Origin: a bacterium
GTDB lineage: Bacteria; Pseudomonadota; Gammaproteobacteria; Burkholderiales; Thiobacillaceae
Assembly (NCBI GenBank): GCA_009772925.1
Contig: WOUQ01000007.1
Span: forward strand, 1 to 64,000
DNA: 64,000 nucleotides
Direction: 5' to 3'
Of the stretch, positions 55,018 to 64,000 are shown piece after piece; within the stretch, counting starts at the first letter, position 1; the number at the start of each line of letters is the position of its first letter. The notes under the pieces are model-generated. The model had not been told where the DNA came from and did no database searches. It saw only the letters and a list, made by a program, of their open reading frames with translations. The position numbers and the translations under genes are program-made.

Positions 55018-56204
55018 GCGTACGCAACCTCACCATACTCGGCGCGACCGGCACCATAGGCGTCAACACCCTGGACGTGGTGGCCCGCCACCCGGACAGG
55101 TTCCGCGTCATGGCGCTCACCGGCCAGAACCAGATCGACAAGCTGGCCGAGCAATGCCGGCGTTTCCGCCCGCGTTACGCCGTGGTCCTCGATGCCGACA
55201 AGGCCCGTACGCTGGAACAGGCCCTGGCCGGCAACGGCACCGAGGTGCTGCACGGCGTCGAAGCGCTGGAGTTCGTCTCCGCCCTGCCGGAAGTGGACAG
55301 CGTCATGGCCGCCATCGTCGGCGCCGCCGGCCTGCGACCCGCCCTGGCCGCCGCCAAGGCGGGCAAGCGGGTGCTGCTGGCGAACAAGGAAACCCTGGTC
55401 ATGGCCGGCCGTTTCTTCATGCAAGCGGTGCGCGAACACGGCGCCACCCTGCTGCCCATCGACAGCGAGCACAACGCCGTCTTCCAGTCCCTGCCGGCCG
55501 GCTATACGGGCGACCCGACCGCGCACGGCGTGCGCCGCATCCTGCTCACCGCCTCCGGCGGGCCGTTCCGCGGCCGCGCCATCGAGACCCTGAAGGACAT
55601 CACACCGGAAGAGGCCGTGGCTCACCCCAACTGGGTGATGGGCAGAAAGATCTCGGTGGACTCCGCCACCATGATGAACAAGGGTCTGGAGGTCATCGAG
55701 GCGCGCTGGCTGTTCGATGCCCGCCCCGAGCAGATCGAGGTGGTCATCCACCCCCAGAGCATCATTCACAGCATGGTCGAATACCTGGACGGCTCGGTGC
55801 TGGCGCAGCTCTCCAACCCGGACATGCGCACGCCCATCGCCCACTCCCTGGCCTATCCGGAGCGGCTCGAAGCCGGGGTGAACTGGCTGGATCTGGCGAA
55901 AATCGGCAGCCTGAGTTTCGAAGCCCCCGATCTGCGCCGCTTCCCCTGCCTGGGCCTGGCCTATCAGGCCCTGGCCGCCGGGGGCGCGGCAACCGCCATC
56001 CTCAACGCCGCCAACGAGGAGGCCGTCGCCGCCTTCCTGGAGCGGCGCATCCCTTACCTGGCGATCGCCACCACCCTGGATCAAATCCTGCAAAAACTGG
56101 CGGGCGAAAAGGCGGATTCCCTGGAAGACCTGCTGGCCGCCGACGCGGCCGCCCGCCAGGCCGCGCGGGAACTCATCGCTACCGCGGCCGTCGGGACGGC
56201 ATGA
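55014..56204 (+). CDS. dxr: 1-deoxy-D-xylulose 5-phosphate reductoisomerase
   Basis: The 396-residue MEP-pathway enzyme has the NADPH motif [40 protein letters not shown] with metal ligands Asp and Glu, and SGGPFRG. ATG 55014 overlaps cdsA (ATGA). With uppS next door it couples isoprenoid supply to carrier-lipid synthesis. Confidence 0.97.
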   Translation: MSVRNLTILGATGTIGVNTLDVVARHPDRFRVMALTGQNQIDKLAEQCRRFRPRYAVVLDADKARTLEQALAGNGTEVLHGVEALEFVSALPEVDSVMAAIVGAAGLRPALAAAKAGKRVLLANKETLVMAGRFFMQAVREHGATLLPIDSEHNAVFQSLPAGYTGDPTAHGVRRILLTASGGPFRGRAIETLKDITPEEAVAHPNWVMGRKISVDSATMMNKGLEVIEARWLFDARPEQIEVVIHPQSIIHSMVEYLDGSVLAQLSNPDMRTPIAHSLAYPERLEAGVNWLDLAKIGSLSFEAPDLRRFPCLGLAYQALAAGGAATAILNAANEEAVAAFLERRIPYLAIATTLDQILQKLAGEKADSLEDLLAADAAARQAARELIATAAVGTA

Positions 56205-57550
56205 CCACACTTCTCGCCTTCCTGGCCACCCTGGCCATCCTCATCGTCTTCCACGAGTTCGGCCACTACCTGGTGGCGCGCCTGGCCGGCGTCAAGGTCC
56301 TGCGTTTTTCCGTGGGCTTCGGCAAGGTCATCGCCAGCCGGACCGACCGGCACGAAACCGAGTGGGCCCTCTCCGCCATCCCCCTGGGTGGCTACGTCAA
56401 GATGCTGGACGAGCGTGAGGCGCCGGTGGCCGCCGAGGTGCTCGATCAGGCCTTCAACCGCAAGTCCCTGGGCGCCCGCGCGGCCATCGTCGCGGCCGGT
56501 CCCCTGGCCAATTTCCTGCTCGCCATCCTGCTGTTCTGGGGTTTGTTCATGGCCGGCACCCCGATCCTTAAACCGATCCTGGGCGAGCCGCCGGCCGGAT
56601 CCGCCGCAGCCCAGGCCGGCATCCGCGCGGGCGACACGGTGCTTGCCGTGAATGGCGAGCCGGTGGAAAGCTTCCAGGACCTGCACTGGCTGGTCCTGCG
56701 CCATGCCGTCGGCGGCGCCCCGATGCGCCTGGACACGCGCGACGAGCACGGCCATCTCGCCTTCCGCACCCTGAGTCTGGCCGAGGCCGACGCCAACCTG
56801 GAACAGTCGCCTTTGCTGGTCCTCGGCCTGCAGCGTTTCCGCCCGCAACTGCCGGCCGTGCTCGGCGAACTCAGTGGCGACGGCGCGGCGGCGCGGGCTG
56901 GCCTGCAAGCGGGCGACCTGGTACTGGAAGTGGATGGCCAGGCCATCGAGCACTGGGAGGCCCTGGTCGATCGGGTGCGAGCCGCGCCAGGACGTCCCCT
57001 CGCCCTGCTGATCCAGCGGGACGGCGAAACCCAGACCTACACCGTGGTGCCGTCCGAGGTCGCCAGCGCCGGCGAGCGCATCGGCCGCATCGGCGTTGCC
57101 CCGCGCATGGATTCGGAACGGATGGCGCCCTACCTGGGCGAGGCGCGTTACGGCCCGTTCGATGCCCTGCAGCGCGCCGCCGCACGGACCTGGGAATTGT
57201 CCGTGTTCAGCCTGGAAATGCTGGGCCGCATGATCGTCGGCCAGGTCTCCCTGAAGAATCTATCCGGGCCCATCACCATCGCCGACTACGCCGGCCAGTC
57301 GGCGCAGACCGGCATGGCCTCGTTCGTCGCCTTCCTGGCCCTGGTCAGCGTCAGCCTCGGCGTGCTCAACCTGCTGCCGGTGCCGTTACTGGATGGAGGG
57401 CACTTGCTGTATTATCTCGCGGAGTTTTTGACGGGCAGGCCCGTACCCGAGCGGGTGCAGGAAATCGGCCAGAGGATCGGCATCGGTATTCTCGCACTGC
57501 TCATGTTCTTCGCGATTTTCAACGACCTCCAGCGACTCTTCCTCGGATAA
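56201..57550 (+). CDS. rseP: Site-2 metalloprotease RseP
   Basis: RseP cuts anti-sigma factor RseA and signal-peptide remnants in the membrane. The 449-residue protein has HEFGH (residues 18-22), two PDZ domains (about 120-210 and 215-300) and the C-terminal [10 protein letters not shown] that completes the zinc site. ATG 56201 overlaps the dxr stop by 4 bases. It sits upstream of bamA as in most proteobacteria. Confidence 0.96.
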   Translation: MTTLLAFLATLAILIVFHEFGHYLVARLAGVKVLRFSVGFGKVIASRTDRHETEWALSAIPLGGYVKMLDEREAPVAAEVLDQAFNRKSLGARAAIVAAGPLANFLLAILLFWGLFMAGTPILKPILGEPPAGSAAAQAGIRAGDTVLAVNGEPVESFQDLHWLVLRHAVGGAPMRLDTRDEHGHLAFRTLSLAEADANLEQSPLLVLGLQRFRPQLPAVLGELSGDGAAARAGLQAGDLVLEVDGQAIEHWEALVDRVRAAPGRPLALLIQRDGETQTYTVVPSEVASAGERIGRIGVAPRMDSERMAPYLGEARYGPFDALQRAAARTWELSVFSLEMLGRMIVGQVSLKNLSGPITIADYAGQSAQTGMASFVAFLALVSVSLGVLNLLPVPLLDGGHLLYYLAEFLTGRPVPERVQEIGQRIGIGILALLMFFAIFNDLQRLFLG

Positions 57551-57558
57551 GCCTTCCC

Positions 57559-59922
57559 ATGGTTTCCTTTCGCCCCAGCCTGCTGGCCGTCGCCTTGCTT
57601 GCCGCAACCCAGGCGCAGGCCTTCCAGCCATTCCAGATCAAGGACATCCGTGTCGAAGGCATCCAGCGTACCGAAGCCGGCACGGTGTTCAGCTACCTGC
57701 CGGTCAAGGTGGGGGAAACGCTGACACCCGACAAGGCTTCCGAGGCCATCAAGGCCCTGTATGCCACCGGTTTCTTCAAGGATGTACGCCTGGAAACCGG
57801 CAACGACGTACTCATCGTGATGGTCGAGGAACGCCCCGGCATCGCCAGCGTCGACTTTACCGGCATGAAGGAATTCCCCAAGGACGACATCAAGAAGGGC
57901 CTCAAGGATCTCGGCCTGGGCGAAGGCCGCATCCTCGACAAGGCGCTGCTGGACAAGGCCGAACAGGAACTCAAGCGCCAGTATTTCAACCGCGGCATGT
58001 ACGCCGTGCAGGTCAAGGCCACCACTACGCCGCTGGAACGCAACCGGGTGGCGGTGAACTTCGACGTCACCGAGGGCGGTGTGGCCAAGATCCGCTCCAT
58101 CAACATCGTCGGCAACCAGGCGTTCAAGGAAAAGGACCTGCTCAAGCTGTTCAACCTCACCACCCCCACCTGGATGTCGTGGTGGAGCAAGAACGACCAG
58201 TATTCCAAGCAAAAGCTCGCGGGCGACCTGGAGACACTGCGCTCGCACTACCTCAACCAGGGTTACCTGGAGTTCGCCATCAAGTCCACGCAGGTCTCCA
58301 TCACCCCGGACAAGCAGGACATCTACATCACCATCAACGTCAGCGAAGGCGAGAAGTTCACGGTGTCCGATTTCCGTCTGGCGGGGGAGATGCCCATCCC
58401 CGAGGAGGAACTGAAAGCGCTGGTCACCCTGAAACCGGGCGACGTGTTCTCGCGGGAAAAGCTCAACGAGTCGGCCAAGAAGATGAGCGAGCGCCTGGGC
58501 AACGACGGTTATGCCTTCGCCAACGTCAACGCGGTGCCGGAGATTGACAAGGAGAAACGCTCCGCCAGCTTCACCTTCCTCGTCGATCCGGGCCGCAAGG
58601 TCTACGTGCGCCGCATCAACGTCACCGGCAACACCAAGACCAAGGACGAGGTGGTGCGCCGCGAGATGCGCCAGATGGAAGGTGGCTGGTATGCCGCCGA
58701 CAAGCTCACGCGTTCACGCGAACGCGTCGAGCGTCTGGGCTTCTTCAAGGAAACCACGATGGAGACGCCGCCGGTGCCGGGCACCACCGACCAGGTCGAC
58801 GTCAACGTCAACGTCGAGGAAATGCCAACCGGCAATATCCTGCTGGGTGCGGGTTTTTCCAGTTCCGACGGCGTCGTCCTGTCCGGCTCCATTTCGCAGA
58901 ACAACCTGTTCGGCACCGGCAACCGGTTGGCCCTGCAGATCAACAGCGGCAGCGTCAACACGGTGTACTCGCTGTCGTTCACCAACCCCTATTTCACCAA
59001 GGACGGTGTCAGCATGGGCTACGACGTCTTCCGCAGGAAGACCGACACCTCGGATCTGGACGACGTCGCCGACTACGATACCGACACCGGCGGCCTGGGT
59101 ATCCGCTTCGGCATTCCCATCGCCGAAAAGGAGACCATCACCTTCGGCCCCACCTTCGAAAAGACCAAGCTCACCCTGCGCGAGGATGCTCCCGACGTCT
59201 ATTACAAGGATGCCGGCAGATATTCCTCCGAATGCGCGGCGCAGGTCGGCGTAACGCCGAAGACGGGCTGCAAGTCGAAGACCGACAACATGCGTTTTGA
59301 CGCGAGTTGGGCGCGTGACACCCGCGACAGCATCCTCTACCCCACCAAGGGCAGTTTGCAGAAACTGTCGTTCGAAGTCGGCACCCCGATCGGTGACCTC
59401 AACTACTACAAGATCAATTACCAATACACGTGGCTCACTCCCCTGTCGCGCACGGTCAGCCTTCTCCTCAACGGCGAACTCGGCATTGGCGGAGGCTATA
59501 GCGATAAGGAATTGCCCCTGTTCCGCAACTACTTCGCTGGCGGCATGAGCACGGTGCGCGGCTTCGAGTCCGGCGCCCTGGGACCGAAGGCCGTCGATTC
59601 GAACGGCGAGATCTTCTCCATCGGCGGTGACACGCGCGCGGTCGGCAACGCGGAACTGCTGTTCCCCATGCCCGGCATGGGCAACGACCGCTCCGTGCGA
59701 CTGTCCGTCTTCGCCGACCTGGGCGCCGTGGTGGGCCCGGACGACTATCGCGGACGCTACAAGGATCTCTCCGACACCGACGCCTGGCGCTATTCCGCCG
59801 GTCTGGCGGTGACCTGGCTGTCCCCCATGGGGCCGCTGAAGCTGTCCCTGGCAAAACCCATCAACCCCGAAGACGACGAAACCGAAGAAGTCTTCCAGTT
59901 CCAGTTCGGCAGCGTGTTCTGA
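57559..59922 (+). CDS. bamA: Outer-membrane protein assembly factor BamA
   Basis: BamA inserts beta-barrels into the outer membrane. The 787-residue product has a signal peptide (residues 1-21, QAQA), five POTRA domains (about 25-440) and a 16-strand barrel with MSTVRGFESGALGP (the RGF loop motif) and a C-terminal Phe (QFQFGSVF). Works with BamD (12571). No strong Shine-Dalgarno precedes ATG 57559. Confidence 0.97.
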   Translation: MVSFRPSLLAVALLAATQAQAFQPFQIKDIRVEGIQRTEAGTVFSYLPVKVGETLTPDKASEAIKALYATGFFKDVRLETGNDVLIVMVEERPGIASVDFTGMKEFPKDDIKKGLKDLGLGEGRILDKALLDKAEQELKRQYFNRGMYAVQVKATTTPLERNRVAVNFDVTEGGVAKIRSINIVGNQAFKEKDLLKLFNLTTPTWMSWWSKNDQYSKQKLAGDLETLRSHYLNQGYLEFAIKSTQVSITPDKQDIYITINVSEGEKFTVSDFRLAGEMPIPEEELKALVTLKPGDVFSREKLNESAKKMSERLGNDGYAFANVNAVPEIDKEKRSASFTFLVDPGRKVYVRRINVTGNTKTKDEVVRREMRQMEGGWYAADKLTRSRERVERLGFFKETTMETPPVPGTTDQVDVNVNVEEMPTGNILLGAGFSSSDGVVLSGSISQNNLFGTGNRLALQINSGSVNTVYSLSFTNPYFTKDGVSMGYDVFRRKTDTSDLDDVADYDTDTGGLGIRFGIPIAEKETITFGPTFEKTKLTLREDAPDVYYKDAGRYSSECAAQVGVTPKTGCKSKTDNMRFDASWARDTRDSILYPTKGSLQKLSFEVGTPIGDLNYYKINYQYTWLTPLSRTVSLLLNGELGIGGGYSDKELPLFRNYFAGGMSTVRGFESGALGPKAVDSNGEIFSIGGDTRAVGNAELLFPMPGMGNDRSVRLSVFADLGAVVGPDDYRGRYKDLSDTDAWRYSAGLAVTWLSPMGPLKLSLAKPINPEDDETEEVFQFQFGSVF

Positions 59923-59935
59923 CGAGGTGCCCACA

Positions 59936-60427
59936 ATGAAACGCCTGATCCTCATTCCCCTGCTCCTTCTTTTTTCCAGCCTGGCCTTCGCCAATACCAG
60001 CCTGAAGATCGGCTTCGTCAACACGGAGAAGGTGTTCCGCGAATCGGCCCTCGCCGTGCGGGCGCAGAAGAAGCTGGAGACGGAATTCAAGAACCGCGAG
60101 CAGGAAATCCAGAAGCAGGTGAAACTGGCGCGCGACCTGCAGGCCAGCCTGGAAAGGGAAAGCCTGACCCTGTCGGAGTCGGACCGGCGCAAGAAGCAGA
60201 ATGAGTTGACCAATCTGTCGCGCGAGCTGCAGCAGGCGCAGCGGGATTTCCGCGAGGATCTCAATACCCGCAAGAACGAGGAATTCGCCGCCGTGCAGGA
60301 TCGGGCGCGCAAGATCATCGCGGAGATCGCCGAGAAGGAGAAGTACGACCTCATCGTCGAGAACGTCATCTTCGCCAGCCCGAAAGTGGACATCACCGAT
60401 CGGGTGCTCAAGGCGCTTGATCGCTGA
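59936..60427 (+). CDS. skp: Periplasmic chaperone Skp/OmpH
   Basis: The 163-residue chaperone carries unfolded outer-membrane proteins. A signal peptide (1-19, AFA) is followed by KIGFVNTEKVFRESA and a long charged coiled coil (about 40-140). GAGGTG precedes ATG 59936; GTG 59927 is less likely. The bamA-skp-lpxD order is standard. Confidence 0.95.
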   Translation: MKRLILIPLLLLFSSLAFANTSLKIGFVNTEKVFRESALAVRAQKKLETEFKNREQEIQKQVKLARDLQASLERESLTLSESDRRKKQNELTNLSRELQQAQRDFREDLNTRKNEEFAAVQDRARKIIAEIAEKEKYDLIVENVIFASPKVDITDRVLKALDR

Positions 60428-60469
60428 TATCCCGCAAGCCAATTCAGTAGGGACAGGTTCCTCACATTC

Positions 60470-61522
60470 ATGCCCGCCCTGACGCTGGACGAACTGCGCG
60501 CCCACCTGGGCGGCACGTTGCGCGGCGACGGCGGCATTACTCTGTGCGGCGGCGCCTCCCTCGAAAGCGCGGGCGGGGACCAGCTATCCTTCCTGGTCAG
60601 TGCAAAACACCTGGCCCAGGCGCGCGCTTCCCGCGCCGGCGCGCTGATCGTTCCCGACTCCCTGACCGAGGACCTGCCGCAGCCCTGTCTGGCGGTTGCC
60701 AATCCGCATGCCGCCTTCGCGCGCGCTCTCGGCATGTTGCATGTCGAGCCCGGCCTGCCGCCCGGCCGCCACCCGAGCGCCGTCATCGCCGAGGACGCGA
60801 CGGTGCACCCGGAGGCGCGCATCGGCCCGCACGTGGTGATCGGCGCGGCGGCTTCGATCGGTGCACGCAGCGTGCTGCATGCCGGCTGCAGCGTCGGCGC
60901 GGGCGCGCGCATCGGCGACGATTGCCTGCTGCATCCGCGCGTCACTGTGCAGCATGGCTGCATCGTCGGCCATCGCGCGGTGCTGCACGCGGGTTGCGTC
61001 ATCGGTTCCGACGGCTTCGGCCTCGCCTGGCAGGCGGATGATTCCGGCGGGCACTGGCTCAAGGTGCCGCAGATCGGTCGCGTGCTGCTCGGCGACGACG
61101 TCGAGGTCGGCGCCAATACCTGCATCGACCGCGGCGCCCTGGACGACACGGTGATCGAGGACGGCGTCAAGCTCGACAACCTCATCCACATCGCCCACAA
61201 CTGCCGCGTCGGCCCCCACACCGCCATGGCCGCCTGCGTCGGCATTGCCGGCAGCACCAGTATCGGCGCCTACTGCCAGATCAGCGGCGCGGCCATGATC
61301 AGCGGCCATCTGCGCATCGGCGACCGGGTGATCGTGTCCGGTGGCACGCTGGTGGCGAAGAACGTGCGCCTACCTGGGGTCTACACCAGCGTCATGCCGC
61401 TCATGACGCACGAGGACTGGCTGCGCAATGCCGCCCACCTGCGCCACCTCGACAGCCTCGCGGGCCGCCTGAAGGCCCTGGAAACCCGTATCAACGCCTT
61501 GGACAAGGACGACGCATCATGA
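60470..61522 (+). CDS. lpxD: UDP-3-O-(3-hydroxyacyl)glucosamine N-acyltransferase
   Basis: LpxD adds the second acyl chain in lipid A synthesis. The 350-residue protein has an N-terminal uridine-binding part (about 1-100), then a left-handed beta-helix of hexapeptide repeats with the catalytic His in [13 protein letters not shown] and a C-terminal helix. It overlaps fabZ by 4 bases. Confidence 0.96.
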   Translation: MPALTLDELRAHLGGTLRGDGGITLCGGASLESAGGDQLSFLVSAKHLAQARASRAGALIVPDSLTEDLPQPCLAVANPHAAFARALGMLHVEPGLPPGRHPSAVIAEDATVHPEARIGPHVVIGAAASIGARSVLHAGCSVGAGARIGDDCLLHPRVTVQHGCIVGHRAVLHAGCVIGSDGFGLAWQADDSGGHWLKVPQIGRVLLGDDVEVGANTCIDRGALDDTVIEDGVKLDNLIHIAHNCRVGPHTAMAACVGIAGSTSIGAYCQISGAAMISGHLRIGDRVIVSGGTLVAKNVRLPGVYTSVMPLMTHEDWLRNAAHLRHLDSLAGRLKALETRINALDKDDAS

Positions 61523-61959
61523 TGGACATCACCCAGATCATGAAATTTCTGCCGCACCGCTACCCGTTCCTGCTGGTGGACCGGGTGCTGGAGCTGGTAC
61601 CCAACGAGCGCGTGGTGGCGATCAAGAACGTGACCATGAACGAGCCCCACTTTCCCGGCCACTTCCCGCATCACCCGGTGATGCCCGGCGTGCTGATGAT
61701 CGAGGCCCTGGCACAGACCGCCGGCTTGCTCGCTTTCAAGAGCTCCGGCAAGGAAATCACCGAGAATTCCGTGATCTATTTCGTCGGCATCGACGGCGCC
61801 CGCTTCAAGCGCCCGGTGGTGCCGGGCGACCAACTGCGCATGGAGGCGAGCATCCTGCGCCACACCCGCGGCATCTGGAAATTCGCCACCAAGGCCACGG
61901 TGGACGGGCAGCTGGCCTGCGAGGCCGAGCTGATGTGCACCCTGAAAGAGCTCGACTGA
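61519..61959 (+). CDS. fabZ: 3-hydroxyacyl-ACP dehydratase FabZ
   Basis: The 146-residue hot-dog-fold enzyme dehydrates 3-hydroxyacyl-ACP. [13 protein letters not shown], catalytic His in [23 protein letters not shown] and Glu in the same motif are present. ATG 61519 overlaps lpxD; ATG 61522 is also possible. Confidence 0.97.
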   Translation: MMDITQIMKFLPHRYPFLLVDRVLELVPNERVVAIKNVTMNEPHFPGHFPHHPVMPGVLMIEALAQTAGLLAFKSSGKEITENSVIYFVGIDGARFKRPVVPGDQLRMEASILRHTRGIWKFATKATVDGQLACEAELMCTLKELD

Positions 61960-61963
61960 AGCC

Positions 61964-62740
61964 ATGCCCGGCATTCATCCCACCGCCCTCGTCCATCCCG
62001 GCGCCAGGCTGGGAACGGGCGTGGAAATCGGCGCCTACAGCCTGGTCGGCGAGCACGTCGAGATCGGCGACGGCACCCGCATCGGCCCGCACGTGGTGCT
62101 GGCCGGGCATACCCGACTCGGCGCGGGCAACCGCATCTTCCAGTTCTGCTCCATCGGCGAGGAGCCGCAGGACAAGAAATACGCCGGCGAACCCACCCGC
62201 CTGGAGATCGGCGATGACAACGTCATTCGCGAGTTCTGCACGCTCAATACCGGCACCGCGCAGGATGCCGGCGTCACCCGCCTCGGCCACCACAACTGGA
62301 TCATGGCCTACGTGCACATCGCGCATGACTGCGTGGTCGGCGACCACACCATCTTCGCCAACAACGCCACCCTGGCCGGCCACGTGCAGGTTGGCGATTA
62401 CGCCATCCTCGGAGGCTTTACCGGCGTCCACCAGTTCTGCCGCGTGGGCGCCCACGTCATCACTGGCATCGCCTCGGTGGTGCGCCAGGATGTGCCTCCT
62501 TTCCTCACCGTCGCCGGCAATCCGCTGGCGCCGCACGGCGTCAACGCCGAGGGCCTGAAGCGGCGCGGTTTCTCCGCCGAAGCCCTGGCCGGCCTCAAAC
62601 GCGCCTACAAGACCCTGTACAAGTCGGGCTTGTCCCTGGCCGAGGCGCAGGCCGCGATCGCCGAGGAAGCGCAACGCCTGCCGGAACTCGAACCCCTGGC
62701 GAATTTCCTGGCCACCTCCGGACGGGGCATCGTGCGGTGA
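61964..62740 (+). CDS. lpxA: UDP-N-acetylglucosamine acyltransferase LpxA
   Basis: LpxA does the first committed step of lipid A synthesis. The 258-residue left-handed beta-helix has HPTALVHPGARLG, catalytic His in YVHIAHDCVVGD and the C-terminal helical domain. It starts 4 bases after fabZ and overlaps the lpxB GTG by 4 bases. Confidence 0.97.
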   Translation: MPGIHPTALVHPGARLGTGVEIGAYSLVGEHVEIGDGTRIGPHVVLAGHTRLGAGNRIFQFCSIGEEPQDKKYAGEPTRLEIGDDNVIREFCTLNTGTAQDAGVTRLGHHNWIMAYVHIAHDCVVGDHTIFANNATLAGHVQVGDYAILGGFTGVHQFCRVGAHVITGIASVVRQDVPPFLTVAGNPLAPHGVNAEGLKRRGFSAEALAGLKRAYKTLYKSGLSLAEAQAAIAEEAQRLPELEPLANFLATSGRGIVR

Positions 62741-63957
62741 GGCGCGAGGCGGAGCAGTCGCGGGCGGCTGCATGCCCCGTGTCGATCCCCTCATCCCTGA
62801 CACCTCAACCCTCAAGCCTCAACCCGAAAGTCGCCATCGTCGCCGGCGAGGCATCCGGCGACCTGCTCGGCAGCCTGCTCATGCGCGCGGTGCGCGACGC
62901 GGGCCTGCCGGCCGACTTTTTCGGCATCGCCGGACCCCGCATGCAGTCCGCCGGCGCGCGCATCCTGTTTCCCATGGAGGCGCTCTCGGTGCGCGGCTAT
63001 GTCGAGGCCCTGGGCAGCCTGCGCAAGATCCTCGGCATACGCCGCGCCCTGAAGAGTCGCCTGCGCGCCGATCCGCCCGCGCTGTTCATCGGCGTCGACG
63101 CGCCGGACTTCAACCTGTCCCTGGAAGCCGGGTTGAAGCGGGCCGGCATCCCCACCGTGCATTTCATCGGCCCGTCGATCTGGGCCTGGCGCCCGAAGCG
63201 CATACGCAAGGTGCGCGCCGCGGCTTCCCACGTCCTGCTCATCTTCCCCTTCGAGGAGGAGATCTACCGCGAGGCCGGCATTCCCGCCACCTACGTCGGC
63301 CACCCGGTCGCCCACGCCCTGCCCGAACCGGATCGCGCCAGGGCGCGCGAACGCCTGGCCCTGGCCGCCGACGGCGAGTATGTGGCCCTGCTGCCGGGCA
63401 GCAGGCCCGGCGAGCTCAAGGCCCTGGCGGCGCTGTTCATCGAGACCGTCAAACACCTGCACCAGGCGCGGCCGGACGCCCGCTTCCTGATACCCCTGGT
63501 CAACCGGGAAACCCGCCTGCTATTCGAACAGGCCCTGCATCGCGCGCAGGCCACGGAACTGCCCATCCGCATCCTCTTCGGGCATGCCCACGACGCCATG
63601 CAGGCGGCCGACGTCGCCCTCATCGCCTCGGGTACCGCCACACTGGAGGCCCTGCTGCTGGATTGCCCGCACGTCATCACCTACCGGGTGCCCTGGCTGA
63701 CCGCGCAGATCATGAAACGCCAGGCCCTGCTGCCCTGGATCGGCCTGCCCAACATCCTGGCGAAGCGCGACCTGGTGCCGGAAATCCTGCAGGAGCGGGC
63801 TACCCCGGAAAACCTGGCGAACGCCCTGCGCGGCCTGCTCGAGGATGAAGGCGCGCGCCAGGCGCAGATCGAGGAATTCCGCATCCAGCGCGCGCGTCTG
63901 CGGCGCGATACGCCGCGTCTCATCGCGCATGCCCTGCGCCCTTTTCTCCAGGGGTGA
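62737..63957 (+). CDS. lpxB: Lipid A disaccharide synthase LpxB, uncertain start
   Basis: LpxB joins UDP-diacylglucosamine and lipid X. The 406-residue open frame has the family core KVAIVAGEASGDLLGSLLMRA, FFGIAGPRM, VDAPDFNL, GPSIWAWRPKRI and LLPGSRPGELKAL. The core begins only at about residue 31. The first 30 residues, including PSSLTPQPSSLNP, come from a heptad repeat and are not conserved. GTG 62737 (coupled to lpxA) or GTG 62779 may start translation; there is no start codon right at the core. Confidence 0.94.
   Translation: MRREAEQSRAAACPVSIPSSLTPQPSSLNPKVAIVAGEASGDLLGSLLMRAVRDAGLPADFFGIAGPRMQSAGARILFPMEALSVRGYVEALGSLRKILGIRRALKSRLRADPPALFIGVDAPDFNLSLEAGLKRAGIPTVHFIGPSIWAWRPKRIRKVRAAASHVLLIFPFEEEIYREAGIPATYVGHPVAHALPEPDRARARERLALAADGEYVALLPGSRPGELKALAALFIETVKHLHQARPDARFLIPLVNRETRLLFEQALHRAQATELPIRILFGHAHDAMQAADVALIASGTATLEALLLDCPHVITYRVPWLTAQIMKRQALLPWIGLPNILAKRDLVPEILQERATPENLANALRGLLEDEGARQAQIEEFRIQRARLRRDTPRLIAHALRPFLQG
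62789..62823. repeat. Degenerate 7-bp tandem repeat at the lpxB 5' end
   Basis: Five exact-length units in a row: CCTCATC, CCTGACA, CCTCAAC, CCTCAAG, CCTCAAC. The last unit ends 5 bases before the codons for the conserved VAIVAGEASGD core of LpxB. Confidence 0.82.
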
Positions 63958-64000
63958 GGCATGCGGCACACACCAAGCTGATAGACGTCCATGCGCATCT

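Noticed and set aside
58714-61257. 847-residue minus-strand open frame across bamA, skp and lpxD
   Set aside because: It spans three well-supported genes on the other strand and is low-complexity Ser/Arg/Ala-rich.
63961-64000. Start of a further gene (rnhB expected after lpxB)
   Set aside because: ATG 63961 meets a stop after five codons and ATG 63991 has only three codons before the window ends; gene order makes rnhB likely but the sequence cannot show it.

Overview
The window looks like a chromosomal segment of a GC-rich, nitrate-respiring, sulfur-oxidising betaproteobacterium. Evidence: the 3' end of soxZ at the left edge, a napAB operon with an FNR-type promoter, a betaproteobacterial sdhCDAB-sdhE-gltA-sucA block, and the full rpsB-to-lpxB cell-envelope operon at the right edge. 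Genus cannot be fixed from sequence alone; Nitrosomonadales/Rhodocyclales-like lineages fit best. No tRNA, rRNA, CRISPR array, prophage or transposase was seen.

Layout. 1-4.9 kb: soxZ end, a DUF302 periplasmic protein, a cytochrome-like fragment, then napAB preceded by a class II FNR-type promoter. 4.9-6.5 kb: an HTH regulator with a tiny secreted peptide gene, plus a small divergent ORF. 6.5-9 kb: the three-gene AmmeMemoRadiSam cluster. 9-16 kb: ispD, a c'-like cytochrome, relA, bamD and, divergently, rluD-pgeF and a ZIP transporter. 16-22.5 kb: a methyltransferase, rimO, a half-size GDT1 protein, a Nudix hydrolase, mnmA, a rhodanese-metallo-beta-lactamase fusion with a degraded metal site, and a higBA toxin-antitoxin pair. 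22.5-30.9 kb: a radical SAM gene and a three-gene operon of unknown function (a 1909-residue secreted protein with a PASTA-like repeat, a secreted PDZ protein, a small membrane protein). 31-35.7 kb: M48 lipoprotein protease, recJ, and an HTH-ferredoxin-reductase fusion. 36-43.6 kb: TCA-cycle block. 43.6-45.7 kb: a lower-GC patch with hns-like, smr and trxB. 45.9-50.1 kb: ftsK-lolA-rarA. 50.3-64 kb: rpsB-tsf-pyrH-frr-uppS-cdsA-dxr-rseP-bamA-ompH-lpxD-fabZ-lpxA-lpxB.

How the genes work together. SoxZ and NapAB suggest sulfur oxidation coupled, at least partly, to nitrate. The sdh-gltA-sucA block feeds the respiratory chain. The right-hand operon links ribosome assembly and isoprenoid synthesis (uppS, dxr) to outer-membrane building (rseP, bamA, ompH, lpx genes), with bamD and lolA elsewhere in the window.

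Most unusual signals. (1) Degenerate tandem repeats with an exact 7-base period lie directly upstream of, or within, the translation-start regions of four essential or global genes (relA, pyrH, uppS, lpxB). At pyrH and uppS they run up to the start codon, form long imperfect hairpins and leave no visible Shine-Dalgarno. Other repeat families sit at the starts of the Nudix gene and mnmA, and another is inserted in frame in pgeF. (2) The giant secreted PASTA/PDZ/membrane operon, which matches no system I can name. (3) A DNA-binding-like domain fused to a 2Fe-2S flavin reductase. These are the best candidates for undescribed biology here.
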